Assembly (NCBI RefSeq): GCF_002237655.1
Contig: NZ_NOKT01000002.1
Coordinates: 248,001 to 312,000 of the forward strand
Reading direction: 5' to 3'
Source: Streptomyces sp. XY006
Lineage (GTDB): Bacteria > Actinomycetota > Actinomycetes > Streptomycetales > Streptomycetaceae
Length of the DNA: 64,000 bases
Shown here: positions 44,243 to 53,134 of the stretch, in pieces
Position numbering within the stretch: position 1 is the first letter of the stretch
Layout of the letters: every line of letters starts with the position of its first letter
Position numbers and translations under genes: made by a program
The notes under the pieces: generated by a model
The model's input: only the letters and a program-made list of their open reading frames with translations
The model's database searches: none
Told to the model about the DNA's origin: nothing

Positions 44243-45124
44243 TCAGGGCGCGAGGATCACCGAGCGCGTGAGGTGGCGGGGGCGGTCGGGGTCCAGTCCG
44301 CGGGACGCGGCGACGGCGACCGCGAGGCGCTGGGCGCGGACGAGTTCGGCGAGCGGGTCCAGGTCGCCGGCGATCCACGACGCCCCGGTGGCGCGCACCT
44401 GTTCGGCGAGCCCGTCCGGTGCGTCTCCGAGCATCCAGGTCGCCGTGCCGGTGGTGCTGACGCTGATCGGGCCGTGCCGGTACTCCATCGCCGGGTACGT
44501 CTCCGCCCAGGCCAGGGCGGCCTCGCGCATCTTCAGTCCGGCCTCGTTCGCCAGGCCGACGGTCCAGCCGCGCCCGAGGAACGTGAACTGCCCGCAATCC
44601 ACGAGCCCTTCGGGCAGGGGCCGGGTCAGCGCGGTCCGGGCGTCGGTGACGGCGGCGGGCGGGTGGAGGCCGAGGTGGGCGCGCAGGAGGGTGAGGGCGG
44701 TGGTGGCGAACCGGGTCTGGACGACGGACCGTTCGTCCGCGTAGGCGAGGACGGCGAGTTCGTCGGCGGCCTCCCGCACGGGGGTGTCGGGGTCGGCGGT
44801 GACGGCGGTGGTGCGGGTGCGGCCCTTCAGCCGGGCGAGCAGGTCGAGGACCTCGGTCGTGGTGCCGGAGCGGGTGAGGGCGACGACCCGGTCGTAGGTC
44901 CGGCCGTGGGGGAACTCCGAGGCGGCGAACGCGTCGGTCTCGCCCTGGCCCGCGTCCTCGCGCAGGGCGGCGGCGGCCTGCGCCATGAAGTACGAGGTGC
45001 CGCAGCCGACGATCGCCACGCGCTCGCCCGGTGCCGGCAGCACCGGTGCGTGGCCGGCCGCCTCCGCGGCGGCCCGGGCCCAGCACTCGGGCTGGCTGGT
45101 CAGCTCGTCCTCGACATGCGTCAT
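44243..45124 (-). CDS. SIS-domain sugar isomerase, AgaS-like
   Basis: A 293-residue two-SIS-domain protein resembling AgaS/GlmS isomerase halves, deaminating/isomerising an amino-sugar phosphate. The first SIS domain has IVGCGTSYFMAQAAAA and ALTRSGTTTEVLDLLARLK. The second has FLGRGWTVGLANEAGLKMREAALAWAETYPAMEYRHGP. It starts an operon with the aldolase. The divergent DeoR-type gene 150 bases away is the likely regulator. Galactosamine-6-phosphate or glucosamine-6-phosphate is a likely substrate by similarity. Confidence 0.87.
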   Translation of the reverse strand: MTHVEDELTSQPECWARAAAEAAGHAPVLPAPGERVAIVGCGTSYFMAQAAAALREDAGQGETDAFAASEFPHGRTYDRVVALTRSGTTTEVLDLLARLKGRTRTTAVTADPDTPVREAADELAVLAYADERSVVQTRFATTALTLLRAHLGLHPPAAVTDARTALTRPLPEGLVDCGQFTFLGRGWTVGLANEAGLKMREAALAWAETYPAMEYRHGPISVSTTGTATWMLGDAPDGLAEQVRATGASWIAGDLDPLAELVRAQRLAVAVAASRGLDPDRPRHLTRSVILAP

Positions 45125-45167
45125 GCCGCACCCTCCACGGTGATCTCGACCCGGTGCCGGTCATCGG

Positions 45168-45218
45168 TGCAAGACTGATTGTTGTTGCAAGATATAGCCA
45201 GCTTTCGAGCATCATCAA
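45168..45218 (-). promoter_or_regulatory. Promoter and repeated motif between AgaS-like and DeoR genes
   Basis: On the minus strand TTGATG (45218-45213) and TATATC (45196-45191), 16 bases apart, make a good -35/-10 pair for the isomerase/aldolase operon. On the plus strand TGCAAGA occurs twice, at 45168 and 45186, 18 bases apart, at and downstream of the -10. The local sequence is unusually AT-rich. The repeats are candidate sites for the divergent DeoR-type repressor. Confidence 0.5.
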
Positions 45219-45276
45219 GCATACGGGCGCATCGGTTGCGTTAAGGTCGCCCGGAGATCGAGACGTGGAGGTGCGG

Positions 45277-46056
45277 ATGTCGCGCGACGCCCGCTGGAAG
45301 GCGCTGCTGGAACTGCTCGTGGAGCGCGGCCGGCTGGACGTCGAGGAGGCGGCCGGGGAGCTGGGGGTGTCGGCGGCGACGATCCGCCGTGACTTCGACC
45401 GGCTGGCCGAGCAGCAGATGCTGGTGCGCACGCGGGGCGGCGCGGTCGTGCACGGCGTCTCCTACGAGCTGCCGCTGCGCTACAAGACGGCCCGGCACGC
45501 CTCGGAGAAGCAGCGCATCGCCCGGGCCGTCGCGGACCTGGTCGCCCCCGGGGAGGCGGTCGGGCTGACCGGCGGCACGACCACGACGGAGGTGGCACGG
45601 GCCCTGGCCGTGCGCGGGGACCTGGCGAGCGGCTCGCCCGCGCTGACGGTGGTGACGAACGCGCTGAACATCGCCAGCGAACTGGCCGTGCGGCCCCAGT
45701 TCAAGATCGTGCTGACCGGCGGGGTCGCGCGGGCCCAGTCGTACGAGCTGGTCGGGCCGCTGGCGGACGGGGTGCTCGGGCAGATCACCGTCGACGTGGC
45801 GGTGCTCGGGGTCGTCGCCTTCGACGTCACGCACGGTGCCGCGGCGCACGACGAGGCGGAGGCGGCGATCAACCGGCTGCTGTGCGAGCGGGCGGAGCGC
45901 GTGGTCGTGGCCGCCGATTCCAGCAAGCTGGGGCAGCGGGCGTTCGCCCGGATCTGCGCGGCGGAGGCGGTGGACACGCTGGTCACGGACACGGCGGCCG
46001 CGCCGGAGACGGTACGGGCCTTCGAGGAGGCCGGCTTGCGGGTCCTCACGGTGTGA
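45277..46056 (+). CDS. DeoR/GlpR-family transcriptional regulator
   Basis: A 259-residue DeoR-type repressor. The winged helix is LLELLVERGRLDVEEAAGELGVSAATIRRDFDRL, with LVRTRGGAV after it. The sensor domain has GGTTTTEVARAL, VVTNALNIASEL, LTGGVARAQSYELVGP, DEAEAAINRLL and VVVAADSSKLGQRAF. It is divergent from the AgaS/aldolase operon, and its likely effector is a sugar phosphate of that route. ATG at 45277 has GGAGG six bases upstream. Confidence 0.92.
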   Translation: MSRDARWKALLELLVERGRLDVEEAAGELGVSAATIRRDFDRLAEQQMLVRTRGGAVVHGVSYELPLRYKTARHASEKQRIARAVADLVAPGEAVGLTGGTTTTEVARALAVRGDLASGSPALTVVTNALNIASELAVRPQFKIVLTGGVARAQSYELVGPLADGVLGQITVDVAVLGVVAFDVTHGAAAHDEAEAAINRLLCERAERVVVAADSSKLGQRAFARICAAEAVDTLVTDTAAAPETVRAFEEAGLRVLTV

Positions 46057-46120
46057 CGGCGGCGCCGGGCCGCCGGCCGTCCTAGGCTGGGGCTGAGACG
46101 CACCCGGCAGGGAGGCTGTC

Positions 46121-47956
46121 ATGGGCGCAACGGCGCGGGAGCGGGGCGGTCCCGGACGGCGGCGGTACGTGCCGATCGCCGAGCACGGGCTGATCGGGGA
46201 TTTGCGCAGTGTGGCCCTCGTGGGGACCGACGGCACGATCGACTGGTACTGCTGCCCGGCCTTCGACGCGCCGAGTGTCTTCGCCGCGATCCTGGACGCC
46301 GAGCGCGGCGGCTGCTTCGAGCTGGCGGCGGCCGTGCCGGCCCGGACCAAGCAGTTCTACTTCCCCGACACGAACGTGCTGATCACGCGGTTCTTCACCG
46401 AGGACGGCGTCGGCGAGGTGCAGGACTTCATGCCGGTCGACGGCGAGTCGGCCGAGGCCGAGCGGCACCGGCTGATCCGCCGGGTGGTGTGCGTGCGCGG
46501 TTCGATCCCGTTCCGTACGCGCGTCGCGCCTCGGTTCGACTACGGCAGCCGGTCGCACACGGTCCGGCTGGCCGGCGAGGTGGCGGTCTTCGAGGCCGAC
46601 GGACTGGCGCTCGCGCTGACCGCCACCGTGCCGCTGGAGGCCGACGGGCCGGACGTGTACGGGGACTTCAAGCTCTCCGAGGGCGAGACGGCGGTGTTCG
46701 CGCTGGACAAGGTCGGTGGCGAGGTGACGCCCCGCCGGTGCGCGCGCACGGAGGCCGAGGAGCAGTTCGCGGCGACCGTGGCGTACTGGCGGCGCTGGCT
46801 GTCCGCGTCCCGGTACAAGGGCCGCTGGCGGGAGATGGTGCACCGCTCGGCCCTGACCCTGAAGCTGCTCACCTACGCGCCGACCGGCGCGATCGTCGCC
46901 GCGCCCACGACGAGCCTGCCGGAGCAGCTCGGCGGCGAACGCAACTGGGACTACCGGTACGTGTGGGTGCGGGACGCGGCCTTCTGCGTCTACGCCCTGC
47001 TCCGGCTGGGCTTCACCGGCGAGGCCGAGGCGTTCATGCGGTTCGTGACCCGGCACATCAGCCCCGGGGAGGGCACGCGCTCCGGCCCGCTGCAGATCAT
47101 GTACGGCATCGACGGGCGCACCGAGCTGCCCGAGCGGGAGCTGGACCACCTGGAGGGCCATCACGGCTCGGCGCCGGTGCGGGTCGGCAACGCGGCGGCC
47201 GACCAGCTCCAGCTGGACATCTACGGCGCGCTGATCGACTCCATCTACCTCTACGACAAGTGGGCGCAGCCCATCTCCAGCGGCCAGTGGGACGACGTGT
47301 GCGCGCTGGTGGACTGGGTCTGCGCGCACTGGGACCAGCCCGACGAGGGCGTCTGGGAGACCCGGGGCGGGCGCAAGAACTTCCTGTACTCGCGGCTGAT
47401 GTGCTGGGTGGCGATCGAGCGGGCCGTCCGGATGGCCAACCGGCGCGGACTGCCCGCCGACCTGCCCCGCTGGCGGGAGTGCCGCGACACGATCTACCGG
47501 CGGATCATGAGCCGGGGCTGGTCCGAGCGGCGCCGGGCCTTCGTGCAGCACGAGGACGACGACGTGCTGGACGCGGCCGTGCTGATGATGCCGCTGACGA
47601 AGTTCATCGCCCCGACGGACCCGAAGTGGCTGTCGACGCTGGACGCGCTGACCGAGGAACTGGTGTCCGACTCGCTCGTCTACCGCTACGACCCGCGCTC
47701 CAGCCCCGACGGGCTGCGCGGCGACGAGGGCACGTTCTCCATCTGCTCGTTCTGGTACGTCGAGGCGATGGTGCACGCCGGCCGGATCGACGAGGCGCGC
47801 CTGGCCTTCGAGAAGATGCTCACGTACGCCAACCATCTCGGCCTGTACGCCGAGGAGATCAGCCACACCGGGGAGCAACAGGGCAATTTCCCGCAGGCGT
47901 TCACCCACCTCGCGCTCATCAGCGCGGCCTTCAACCTGGACCGGGCCCTGGGGTGA
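46121..47956 (+). CDS. Glycoside hydrolase family 15 protein (glucoamylase/trehalase-like)
   Basis: A 611-residue cytoplasmic GH15 enzyme. The N-terminal beta-sandwich starts YVPIAEHGLIGDLRSVALVGTDGTIDWYC. The catalytic (alpha/alpha)6 barrel has NWDYRYVWVRDAAF, the general acid region GVWETRGGRKNFLYSRLM and the late base region YAEEISHTGEQQGNFPQAFTHLALI. In actinobacteria, enzymes with this sequence type include GH15 trehalases as well as glucan hydrolases, so both are possible. There is no signal peptide. GGGAGG precedes the ATG. Confidence 0.9.
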   Translation: MGATARERGGPGRRRYVPIAEHGLIGDLRSVALVGTDGTIDWYCCPAFDAPSVFAAILDAERGGCFELAAAVPARTKQFYFPDTNVLITRFFTEDGVGEVQDFMPVDGESAEAERHRLIRRVVCVRGSIPFRTRVAPRFDYGSRSHTVRLAGEVAVFEADGLALALTATVPLEADGPDVYGDFKLSEGETAVFALDKVGGEVTPRRCARTEAEEQFAATVAYWRRWLSASRYKGRWREMVHRSALTLKLLTYAPTGAIVAAPTTSLPEQLGGERNWDYRYVWVRDAAFCVYALLRLGFTGEAEAFMRFVTRHISPGEGTRSGPLQIMYGIDGRTELPERELDHLEGHHGSAPVRVGNAAADQLQLDIYGALIDSIYLYDKWAQPISSGQWDDVCALVDWVCAHWDQPDEGVWETRGGRKNFLYSRLMCWVAIERAVRMANRRGLPADLPRWRECRDTIYRRIMSRGWSERRRAFVQHEDDDVLDAAVLMMPLTKFIAPTDPKWLSTLDALTEELVSDSLVYRYDPRSSPDGLRGDEGTFSICSFWYVEAMVHAGRIDEARLAFEKMLTYANHLGLYAEEISHTGEQQGNFPQAFTHLALISAAFNLDRALG

Positions 47957-47959
47957 GGC

Positions 47960-48919
47960 TCAGTGCCCGTGGCCGTCGTCCGTGTGTCCCTCCGGGGTGG
48001 CGGGGGTGGCCGGGGCCGGGCCTGTGTGGATGGTGAAGGCCGCCGTGTGGACCTCGCCGTCGTGCTTGAAGTCGAGGAACAGGCGATAGGAGCCCGCGCT
48101 GGGTGCCGTGGCCGTGAACGAGATGTCCGGGCCGGGCCTGGTCGTGCCGTCGCCCGGTTCGCCGTTCGGGTGGACGTGCAGATAGGCGAGGTCGCCCGCG
48201 CGCAGGGCGACCAGGTGGCCGTAGGCGCCGAGGTAGGGCTGGAGGTCGGTGACGGGCCTGCCGTCGCGGGAGACCTTCAGTTTCAGTTCGCTCGCCTTGC
48301 CGGGGTGCAGGGCGCCGGCCAGTTCCACCTCGTAGCCGTTGGTCTCGGAGGTGCTACTCGGGGCGGGGAGTTCCTTCGGCGTGAACGGGCCGGAGGCGGC
48401 GAGGTCGGCACCGAGGGTGAGGTTCTTCGCACCCTGCCGGGCCGGGGTGAAGTCGGCGAAGACGCGGTAGCCGCCCGCGCGGGGCAGGTCGACGGGGATG
48501 CTCCAGGTGCCGTCGGCGGCGCGGGTGGGGTGCAGGTGGCGGTAGGTGAGCAGGTCGCGTGAGGCCACGATGAGGTGGAGTTCCTTGTCGTGCTCGCGCC
48601 GGTAGGAGGTGACCGCGCGGCCTTCGGCGTCCCGGACCGTGAAGCGCAGGTCGGTGCGCTGCTCCGCGGTGACGCGCGGGGTGGCGAGGTCGAGCGTGTA
48701 GCCGCCCTCGGAGATCTGCAGCCCTCCCGCCGGGGGCGTGTCGTGTCCCGCGTGTCCGTCGGTCTGCCCGGGCCGGGGCGCGGGGCGGGTGTGTGCGTCA
48801 CGGTGCTTCGGCGGGTCGTCGGCGACGACCGGGCCGATGCCCTGGCCTACCCCGTAGGCCGTGCCGAACGTGGCGGCCAGGGCGGCGGCGAAGGTGGTGA
48901 TCTTCAGTGCGGTGTTCAT
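47960..48919 (-). CDS. Exported protein linked to copper handling
   Basis: A 319-residue protein with an N-terminal signal/anchor ([25 protein letters not shown]), then a His/Asp-rich region (DGHAGHD), two Ig-like beta domains with repeated patterns ([16 protein letters not shown] and [16 protein letters not shown]) and a C-terminal His-rich tail ([10 protein letters not shown]). The HLHP and HVHP patterns and His-rich ends suggest binding of copper outside the membrane. I do not know a named family. GAAGGAG precedes the ATG at 48919. It is divergent from copZ-copA with three CsoR-type palindromes between, which supports a copper role. Confidence 0.75.
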   Translation of the reverse strand: MNTALKITTFAAALAATFGTAYGVGQGIGPVVADDPPKHRDAHTRPAPRPGQTDGHAGHDTPPAGGLQISEGGYTLDLATPRVTAEQRTDLRFTVRDAEGRAVTSYRREHDKELHLIVASRDLLTYRHLHPTRAADGTWSIPVDLPRAGGYRVFADFTPARQGAKNLTLGADLAASGPFTPKELPAPSSTSETNGYEVELAGALHPGKASELKLKVSRDGRPVTDLQPYLGAYGHLVALRAGDLAYLHVHPNGEPGDGTTRPGPDISFTATAPSAGSYRLFLDFKHDGEVHTAAFTIHTGPAPATPATPEGHTDDGHGH

Positions 48920-48982
48920 GGCCTTCGGCTCCTTCAGATACCGGGCCTCCCGCCGGAATGCGGGGCCTTCTTGCACTTCACC

Positions 48983-48999
48983 ATACCCCTGGGGGGTAC
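48983..48999. promoter_or_regulatory. CsoR-type operator 1
   Basis: TACCCC-TGG-GGGGTA within ATACCCCTGGGGGGTAC matches the GC-rich palindrome with flanking TAC/GTA bound by Cu(I)-sensing CsoR repressors. It lies about 65 bases from the start of the exported-protein gene. No csoR gene is visible in the window, so the repressor is encoded elsewhere. Confidence 0.7.
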
Positions 49000-49027
49000 C
49001 GAGTCAAGTTGTTCCGACGCTTGCATC

Positions 49028-49048
49028 GTATACCCGGTGGGGGTATAC
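49028..49048. promoter_or_regulatory. CsoR-type operator 2
   Basis: GTATACCC and GGGTATAC are a perfect eight-base inverted repeat with five bases between. It lies 61-81 bases before copZ and is the best palindrome of the three sites. Confidence 0.75.
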
Positions 49049-49064
49049 AGGAAGGCAGCGGGGC

Positions 49065-49081
49065 ATACCCCCGCCCCGTAT
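49065..49081. promoter_or_regulatory. CsoR-type operator 3 (half-perfect)
   Basis: ATACCCCCGCCCCGTAT keeps the ATAC/GTAT ends but the core is not palindromic. It is 28 bases before the copZ ATG. It may be a weaker site or a promoter element. Confidence 0.45.
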
Positions 49082-49108
49082 CTTCGGATCACTCTCCAGG
49101 AGGCACCG

Positions 49109-49321
49109 ATGCCCGCCACCACCTACGCCGTCGCCGGAATGTCCTGCGGTCACTGCAAGGCCACGCTCACCGAGGTCATCGGCGAGCTGGACGGCGTCAG
49201 CGGCGTCGAGGTCGACCTCGGCAGCGGACACGTCACCGTCACCACGGCCGCGGAGCCCGACGACGCCGCGATCGCCGAGGTCGTCGACGAGGCCGGCTAC
49301 GCGCTCACGGGGAGGGCCTGA
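49109..49321 (+). CDS. copZ: Copper chaperone, heavy-metal-associated domain
   Basis: A 70-residue single-domain Atx1/CopZ-type chaperone. The metal-binding motif is GMSCGHC near residue 10, with the ferredoxin-like fold ([12 protein letters not shown], then [10 protein letters not shown]). It carries Cu(I) in the cytoplasm to the P-type ATPase encoded next. CCAGGAGG gives a strong ribosome binding site. The copA start follows three bases after the stop. Confidence 0.95.
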   Translation: MPATTYAVAGMSCGHCKATLTEVIGELDGVSGVEVDLGSGHVTVTTAAEPDDAAIAEVVDEAGYALTGRA

Positions 49322-49323
49322 GC

Positions 49324-51570
49324 ATGATCACCGGCACGACCGGCACCGCCGCCGAGGTGGAACTCGCCATCGGCGGGATGACCTGCGCCTCCTGCGCGGC
49401 ACGCATCGAGAAGAAGCTCAACCGCATGGCGGGGGTGACCGCCAGCGTCAACTACGCCACCGAGAAGGCCAAGGTCAGCTACTCCGGTGACGTGTCCGTC
49501 GGCGATCTGATCGCCACGGTCGAGGCGACCGGGTACACGGCCCGGGAGCCCGCGCCCGCCCCGGCCCCCGGCGAACCGGGCGACGAGCCCGACGAACTCC
49601 GGCCGCTGCGCGAGCGGTTGATCACCGCCGTGGTCCTGTCGGTGCCGGTGGTGGCCCTGGCCATGATCCCGGCGCTCCAGTTCGAGTACTGGCAGTGGCT
49701 GTCGCTGACGCTGGCCGCGCCCGTCGTGACGTACGCGGCGTGGCCCTTCCACAAGGCGGCCTTCGTCAACGCCCGGCACGGCGCCGCCACCATGGACACA
49801 CTGATCTCGGTGGGCACGTCCGCCGCGTTCCTGTGGTCGCTGTGGGCGCTGTTCCTCGGCACCGCGGGCACGCCGGGCATGACGCACCCGTTCGAGCTGA
49901 CCATCGAGCGCACCGACGGAGCGGGCAACATCTACCTGGAGGCCGCCGCGGGCGTCACCGCCTTCATCCTGGCGGGGCGGTACTTCGAGGCCCGGGCCAA
50001 GCGCAAGGCGGGGGCGGCGTTGCGGGCGCTGCTGGAGCTGGGCGCCAAGGACGTCACCGTGCTGCGGGAGGACGGCCGCGAACAGACCGTGCCGGTGGGC
50101 GAGTTGCGCGTCGGGGACCGGTTCCTGGTGCGTCCCGGGGAGAAGATCGCCACCGACGGGACGGTCATCGAAGGGTCCTCGGCCGTGGACGCCTCGATGC
50201 TGACCGGCGAGTCCGTGCCGGTGGAGGTGGGATCCGGGGACCCGGTCACGGGCGCCACGCTCAACGTCGGCGGTCGGCTCGTCGTCCGCGCCACGCGCGT
50301 CGGAGCCGACACCCAACTGGCCCGGATGGCCCGGCTGGTGGAGGACGCGCAGAACGGCAAGGCCGCCGCGCAGCGCCTCGCGGACCGGATCTCGGCCGTG
50401 TTCGTTCCGGTCGTGATCGCCCTGGCGCTGGGCACGCTGGGCTTCTGGCTCGGCAACGGCGTCGGGCTCACGGCCGCCTTCACCGCCGCGGTGGCCGTCC
50501 TCGTCATCGCCTGCCCGTGCGCCCTGGGCCTCGCCACCCCGACCGCGCTGCTGGTCGGGACCGGGCGCGGCGCCCAGCTCGGCATCCTCATCAAGGGCCC
50601 GGAGGTGCTGGAGTCCACCCGCCACGTCGACACCGTCGTCCTGGACAAGACCGGCACCGTCACCACCGGCCGGATGACCCTGCTGGCCGTGCACACCGCC
50701 GACGGCGCCGACGAGGCCGAGGTGCTGCGGCTGGCCGGGGCGCTGGAGCACTCCTCCGAGCACCCGGTCGCCCGGGCCGTCGCCGACGGGGCGCTGCAGA
50801 AGCTCGGCACGCTGCCCGTGCCCGAGGACTTCGCGAACGTGCCCGGACTGGGCGTCCAGGGCGTCGTCGAGGGCCATGCGGTGCTGGTCGGGCGGGAGCG
50901 GCTGCTGACCGAGTGGGCGATGGAGCTGCCGGCAGGACTGGCACGGGCCCGGGCGGCGGCCGAGGACGCCGGGCGCACCGCCATCGCGGTCGCCTGGGAC
51001 GGCGAGGCGCGGGCGGTGCTGGAAGTCGCCGACGCGGTGAAGGAGACGAGTGCGGAGGCGGTCCGGCGGCTGCGCGCGCTGGGGCTCACACCCCTGCTGC
51101 TGACCGGTGACAACAAGGCCGTCGCCGAGTCGGTCGCCCGCGAGGTGGGCATCGAGGAGGTCATCGCCGAGGTGCTTCCGCAGGACAAGGTGGAGGTCGT
51201 CAAGCGGCTGCAGGCCGAGGGCCGTTCGGTCGCCATGGTCGGCGACGGCGTCAACGACGCGGCGGCCCTCGCCCAGGCCGACCTCGGTCTCGCGATGGGC
51301 ACGGGCACGGACGCCGCGATCGAGGCCGGGGACCTGACCCTCGTCCGCGGCGACCTGCGGGCCGCGGCGGACGCCATCCGGCTCGCCCGGCGCACCCTCG
51401 GCACCATCCGCTCGAACCTGTTCTGGGCCTTCGCCTACAACGTGGCGGCCCTGCCGCTGGCCGCGGCCGGCCTGCTCACGCCGATGATCGCCGGGGCGGC
51501 CATGGCCTTCTCGTCGGTCTTCGTGGTCGGCAACTCACTGCGCCTGCGCACCTTCCGCGCGGCGGACTGA
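49324..51570 (+). CDS. copA: Copper-exporting P1B-type ATPase
   Basis: A 748-residue Cu(I) exporter in the cytoplasmic membrane. One N-terminal metal-binding domain has GGMTCASC (Cys21, Cys24). Eight membrane helices are expected. The transport motif CPC is at Cys397-Cys399, the phosphorylated Asp441 lies in [16 protein letters not shown] holds the P1B HP motif, and GDGVNDAAA is near residue 640. Length and single N-terminal domain are usual for actinobacterial CopA. GGGAGG inside the copZ end serves as the ribosome binding site. It is controlled, very probably, by CsoR through the palindromes upstream of copZ. Confidence 0.96.
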   Translation: MITGTTGTAAEVELAIGGMTCASCAARIEKKLNRMAGVTASVNYATEKAKVSYSGDVSVGDLIATVEATGYTAREPAPAPAPGEPGDEPDELRPLRERLITAVVLSVPVVALAMIPALQFEYWQWLSLTLAAPVVTYAAWPFHKAAFVNARHGAATMDTLISVGTSAAFLWSLWALFLGTAGTPGMTHPFELTIERTDGAGNIYLEAAAGVTAFILAGRYFEARAKRKAGAALRALLELGAKDVTVLREDGREQTVPVGELRVGDRFLVRPGEKIATDGTVIEGSSAVDASMLTGESVPVEVGSGDPVTGATLNVGGRLVVRATRVGADTQLARMARLVEDAQNGKAAAQRLADRISAVFVPVVIALALGTLGFWLGNGVGLTAAFTAAVAVLVIACPCALGLATPTALLVGTGRGAQLGILIKGPEVLESTRHVDTVVLDKTGTVTTGRMTLLAVHTADGADEAEVLRLAGALEHSSEHPVARAVADGALQKLGTLPVPEDFANVPGLGVQGVVEGHAVLVGRERLLTEWAMELPAGLARARAAAEDAGRTAIAVAWDGEARAVLEVADAVKETSAEAVRRLRALGLTPLLLTGDNKAVAESVAREVGIEEVIAEVLPQDKVEVVKRLQAEGRSVAMVGDGVNDAAALAQADLGLAMGTGTDAAIEAGDLTLVRGDLRAAADAIRLARRTLGTIRSNLFWAFAYNVAALPLAAAGLLTPMIAGAAMAFSSVFVVGNSLRLRTFRAAD

Positions 51571-51634
51571 CGCACGAGCCGGTTCCACGGCGCTGCCGCG
51601 CGGGCGCGCACCGGGCAGGACGGTGCGCGCCCTC

Positions 51635-51653
51635 GGGCAGGACCTGCCTGCCC
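51635..51653. terminator. Hairpin between convergent copA and monooxygenase genes
   Basis: GGGCAGG and CCTGCCC pair perfectly around a five-base loop. It lies in a block of repeated GGGCAGGACGGTGCGCGCC-like copies (51613, 51653 and 51676). It probably stops transcription from both sides. Confidence 0.45.
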
Positions 51654-51706
51654 CGGGAGGACGGTTCGCGCCCTCGGGCAGGACGGTGCGCGCCCCGGCC
51701 GGGAGG

Positions 51707-53050
51707 TCACGCCCCCAGTCCGGCCGACGGGCGCAGGTGCTCGGCGCGCCGGTTCAGCAGGGAGCGGTGGATCTCGCCCGCGCGGATCGCGGTGGTCGAC
51801 AGCAGGGTGGAGGTCAGGCCGTGGGTGTGTTCCGTGCCGCCCTGGAGGTAGATGCCGGCAGTCACGTCCGGGGCGGTCTCGGCGCGGTGGTCGCGGGAGA
51901 CACGGATGGCGTCCTCGTCGTCGCGGAGACAGACCTTGGCCGCCTCGCCCAGCAGCGTGGTGAGGTCCCGGGGGCGGTAGCCGGTCGCGTGCACCAGGAC
52001 ATCGGCCTCCAGCACCCGCTGCTCCCCCGTCGGCAGGAACTCCACGACCACGTCCAGCGCGCCCCCGGCACGGGTGCGGACGTCCCGGATCCGGGAGACG
52101 TTGAGGAAGCGCAGCCGCTCCCGGCCGGCGACCTTCTCCTGGTAGGAGGTCGCGTACAGCGCCTCGATGAGGTCCATGTCGACGACGGAGTAGTTGGTGG
52201 AGCGGTGGTAGTCGAAGAGGGACTGTTTGACCTCGGAGGGAGCTCCGAAGTACACGTCCACCGCCTCCGGGTCGAAGATGCGGTTGGCGAACGGGCTGTC
52301 GTCGGCCGGGGTGTAGCCGTACTTGGCGAAGACCGAGCACACCTCGGCCTCGGGGAAGGAGCGGTGCAGATAGTCGACCGTCTCGGCGGCGCTCTGCCCC
52401 GCGCCCAGGACGACGGCGCGGCGCACCGGCGTGCGCCGGTCGCGCAGTTCGGCCACGCGGGGCAGTAACTGGCTGTTGTGCCAGACCCGTTCGGACAGCT
52501 CGACCCCCGGGGGCAGGTGCGGCTCCAGGCCGACGGCGACACTGAGGTCGCCCGCCCGGTACGTCTCGCCGGAGCCGGCGCAGACCACGTCGAACCCGGT
52601 GACGGCGCCCGACGCGTCGCGCACCGGGTCGACGGCGGTCACCTCGCGGTCGTAGGCCACCAGGTGCCGCACGCGCGCGGCGGCCCACTCGAAGTACTCG
52701 TGGAACTCCACCCGCAGCGGGAAGAGCGTCTTCTGGTTCAGGAAGTCGATGAGCCGGCCGCGTTCGCGCAGGAAGCACAGGAAGCTGTAGTCGCTGGCCG
52801 GATCGCGCAGGGTGACGAGGTCCTTGAGGAAGGAGACCTGCATCGTCGCGTCGTCGATGAGCATGCCCCGGTGCCAGCCGAAGCGCGGTTGCCGTTCCAG
52901 GAAGAGGGCGTTGAGCCGGCGCTCCGGCGGGACCCCCGCGTTGTGTTCCTCGATCGCTATGGCCAGGGCGAGATTCGACGGCCCGAAGCCTATTCCGAGG
53001 ACGTCGTAGGTGGTGTCCGTGGTGTCCGATCCCGTGAGCGGTGAGTTCAC
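51707..53050 (-). CDS. L-ornithine N5-monooxygenase (siderophore)
   Basis: A 447-residue FAD/NADPH-dependent hydroxylase of the SidA/PvdA/CchB type that makes N5-hydroxyornithine. The FAD motif is LGIGFGPSNLALAIAIEEH near residue 18, the NADPH motif is VVLGAGQSAAETVDYLH, and the late ATGYRPRDL motif closes the FAD site. The central NYSVVDMDLIEALYAT segment is typical. GTG at 53050 has GGGAGG about 10 bases before it; the longer frame to 53974 overlaps the divergent formyltransferase and is not used. An iron box lies in the 84 bases between the two starts. A role on lysine is possible, but the formyl-hydroxyornithine code of the NRPS points to ornithine. Confidence 0.93.
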   Translation of the reverse strand: MNSPLTGSDTTDTTYDVLGIGFGPSNLALAIAIEEHNAGVPPERRLNALFLERQPRFGWHRGMLIDDATMQVSFLKDLVTLRDPASDYSFLCFLRERGRLIDFLNQKTLFPLRVEFHEYFEWAAARVRHLVAYDREVTAVDPVRDASGAVTGFDVVCAGSGETYRAGDLSVAVGLEPHLPPGVELSERVWHNSQLLPRVAELRDRRTPVRRAVVLGAGQSAAETVDYLHRSFPEAEVCSVFAKYGYTPADDSPFANRIFDPEAVDVYFGAPSEVKQSLFDYHRSTNYSVVDMDLIEALYATSYQEKVAGRERLRFLNVSRIRDVRTRAGGALDVVVEFLPTGEQRVLEADVLVHATGYRPRDLTTLLGEAAKVCLRDDEDAIRVSRDHRAETAPDVTAGIYLQGGTEHTHGLTSTLLSTTAIRAGEIHRSLLNRRAEHLRPSAGLGA

Positions 53051-53086
53051 CGTGGCATCGCCTCCCTCAGGCAGCCACATGTTAGA

Positions 53087-53105
53087 TAAGGTTAGCCTTA
53101 CCTTG
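53087..53105. promoter_or_regulatory. Iron box 1 (DmdR/IdeR-type), divergent promoter
   Basis: TAAGGTTAGCCTTACCTTG matches the actinobacterial iron box TTAGGTTAGGCTAACCTAA at about 14 of 19 positions, with AAGGT and ACCTT arms. It lies between the monooxygenase and formyltransferase starts, so both are expected to be repressed when iron is plentiful. Confidence 0.8.
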
Positions 53106-53134
53106 CAATGGAGCCGCCGGAGAGGGAGAACCGC

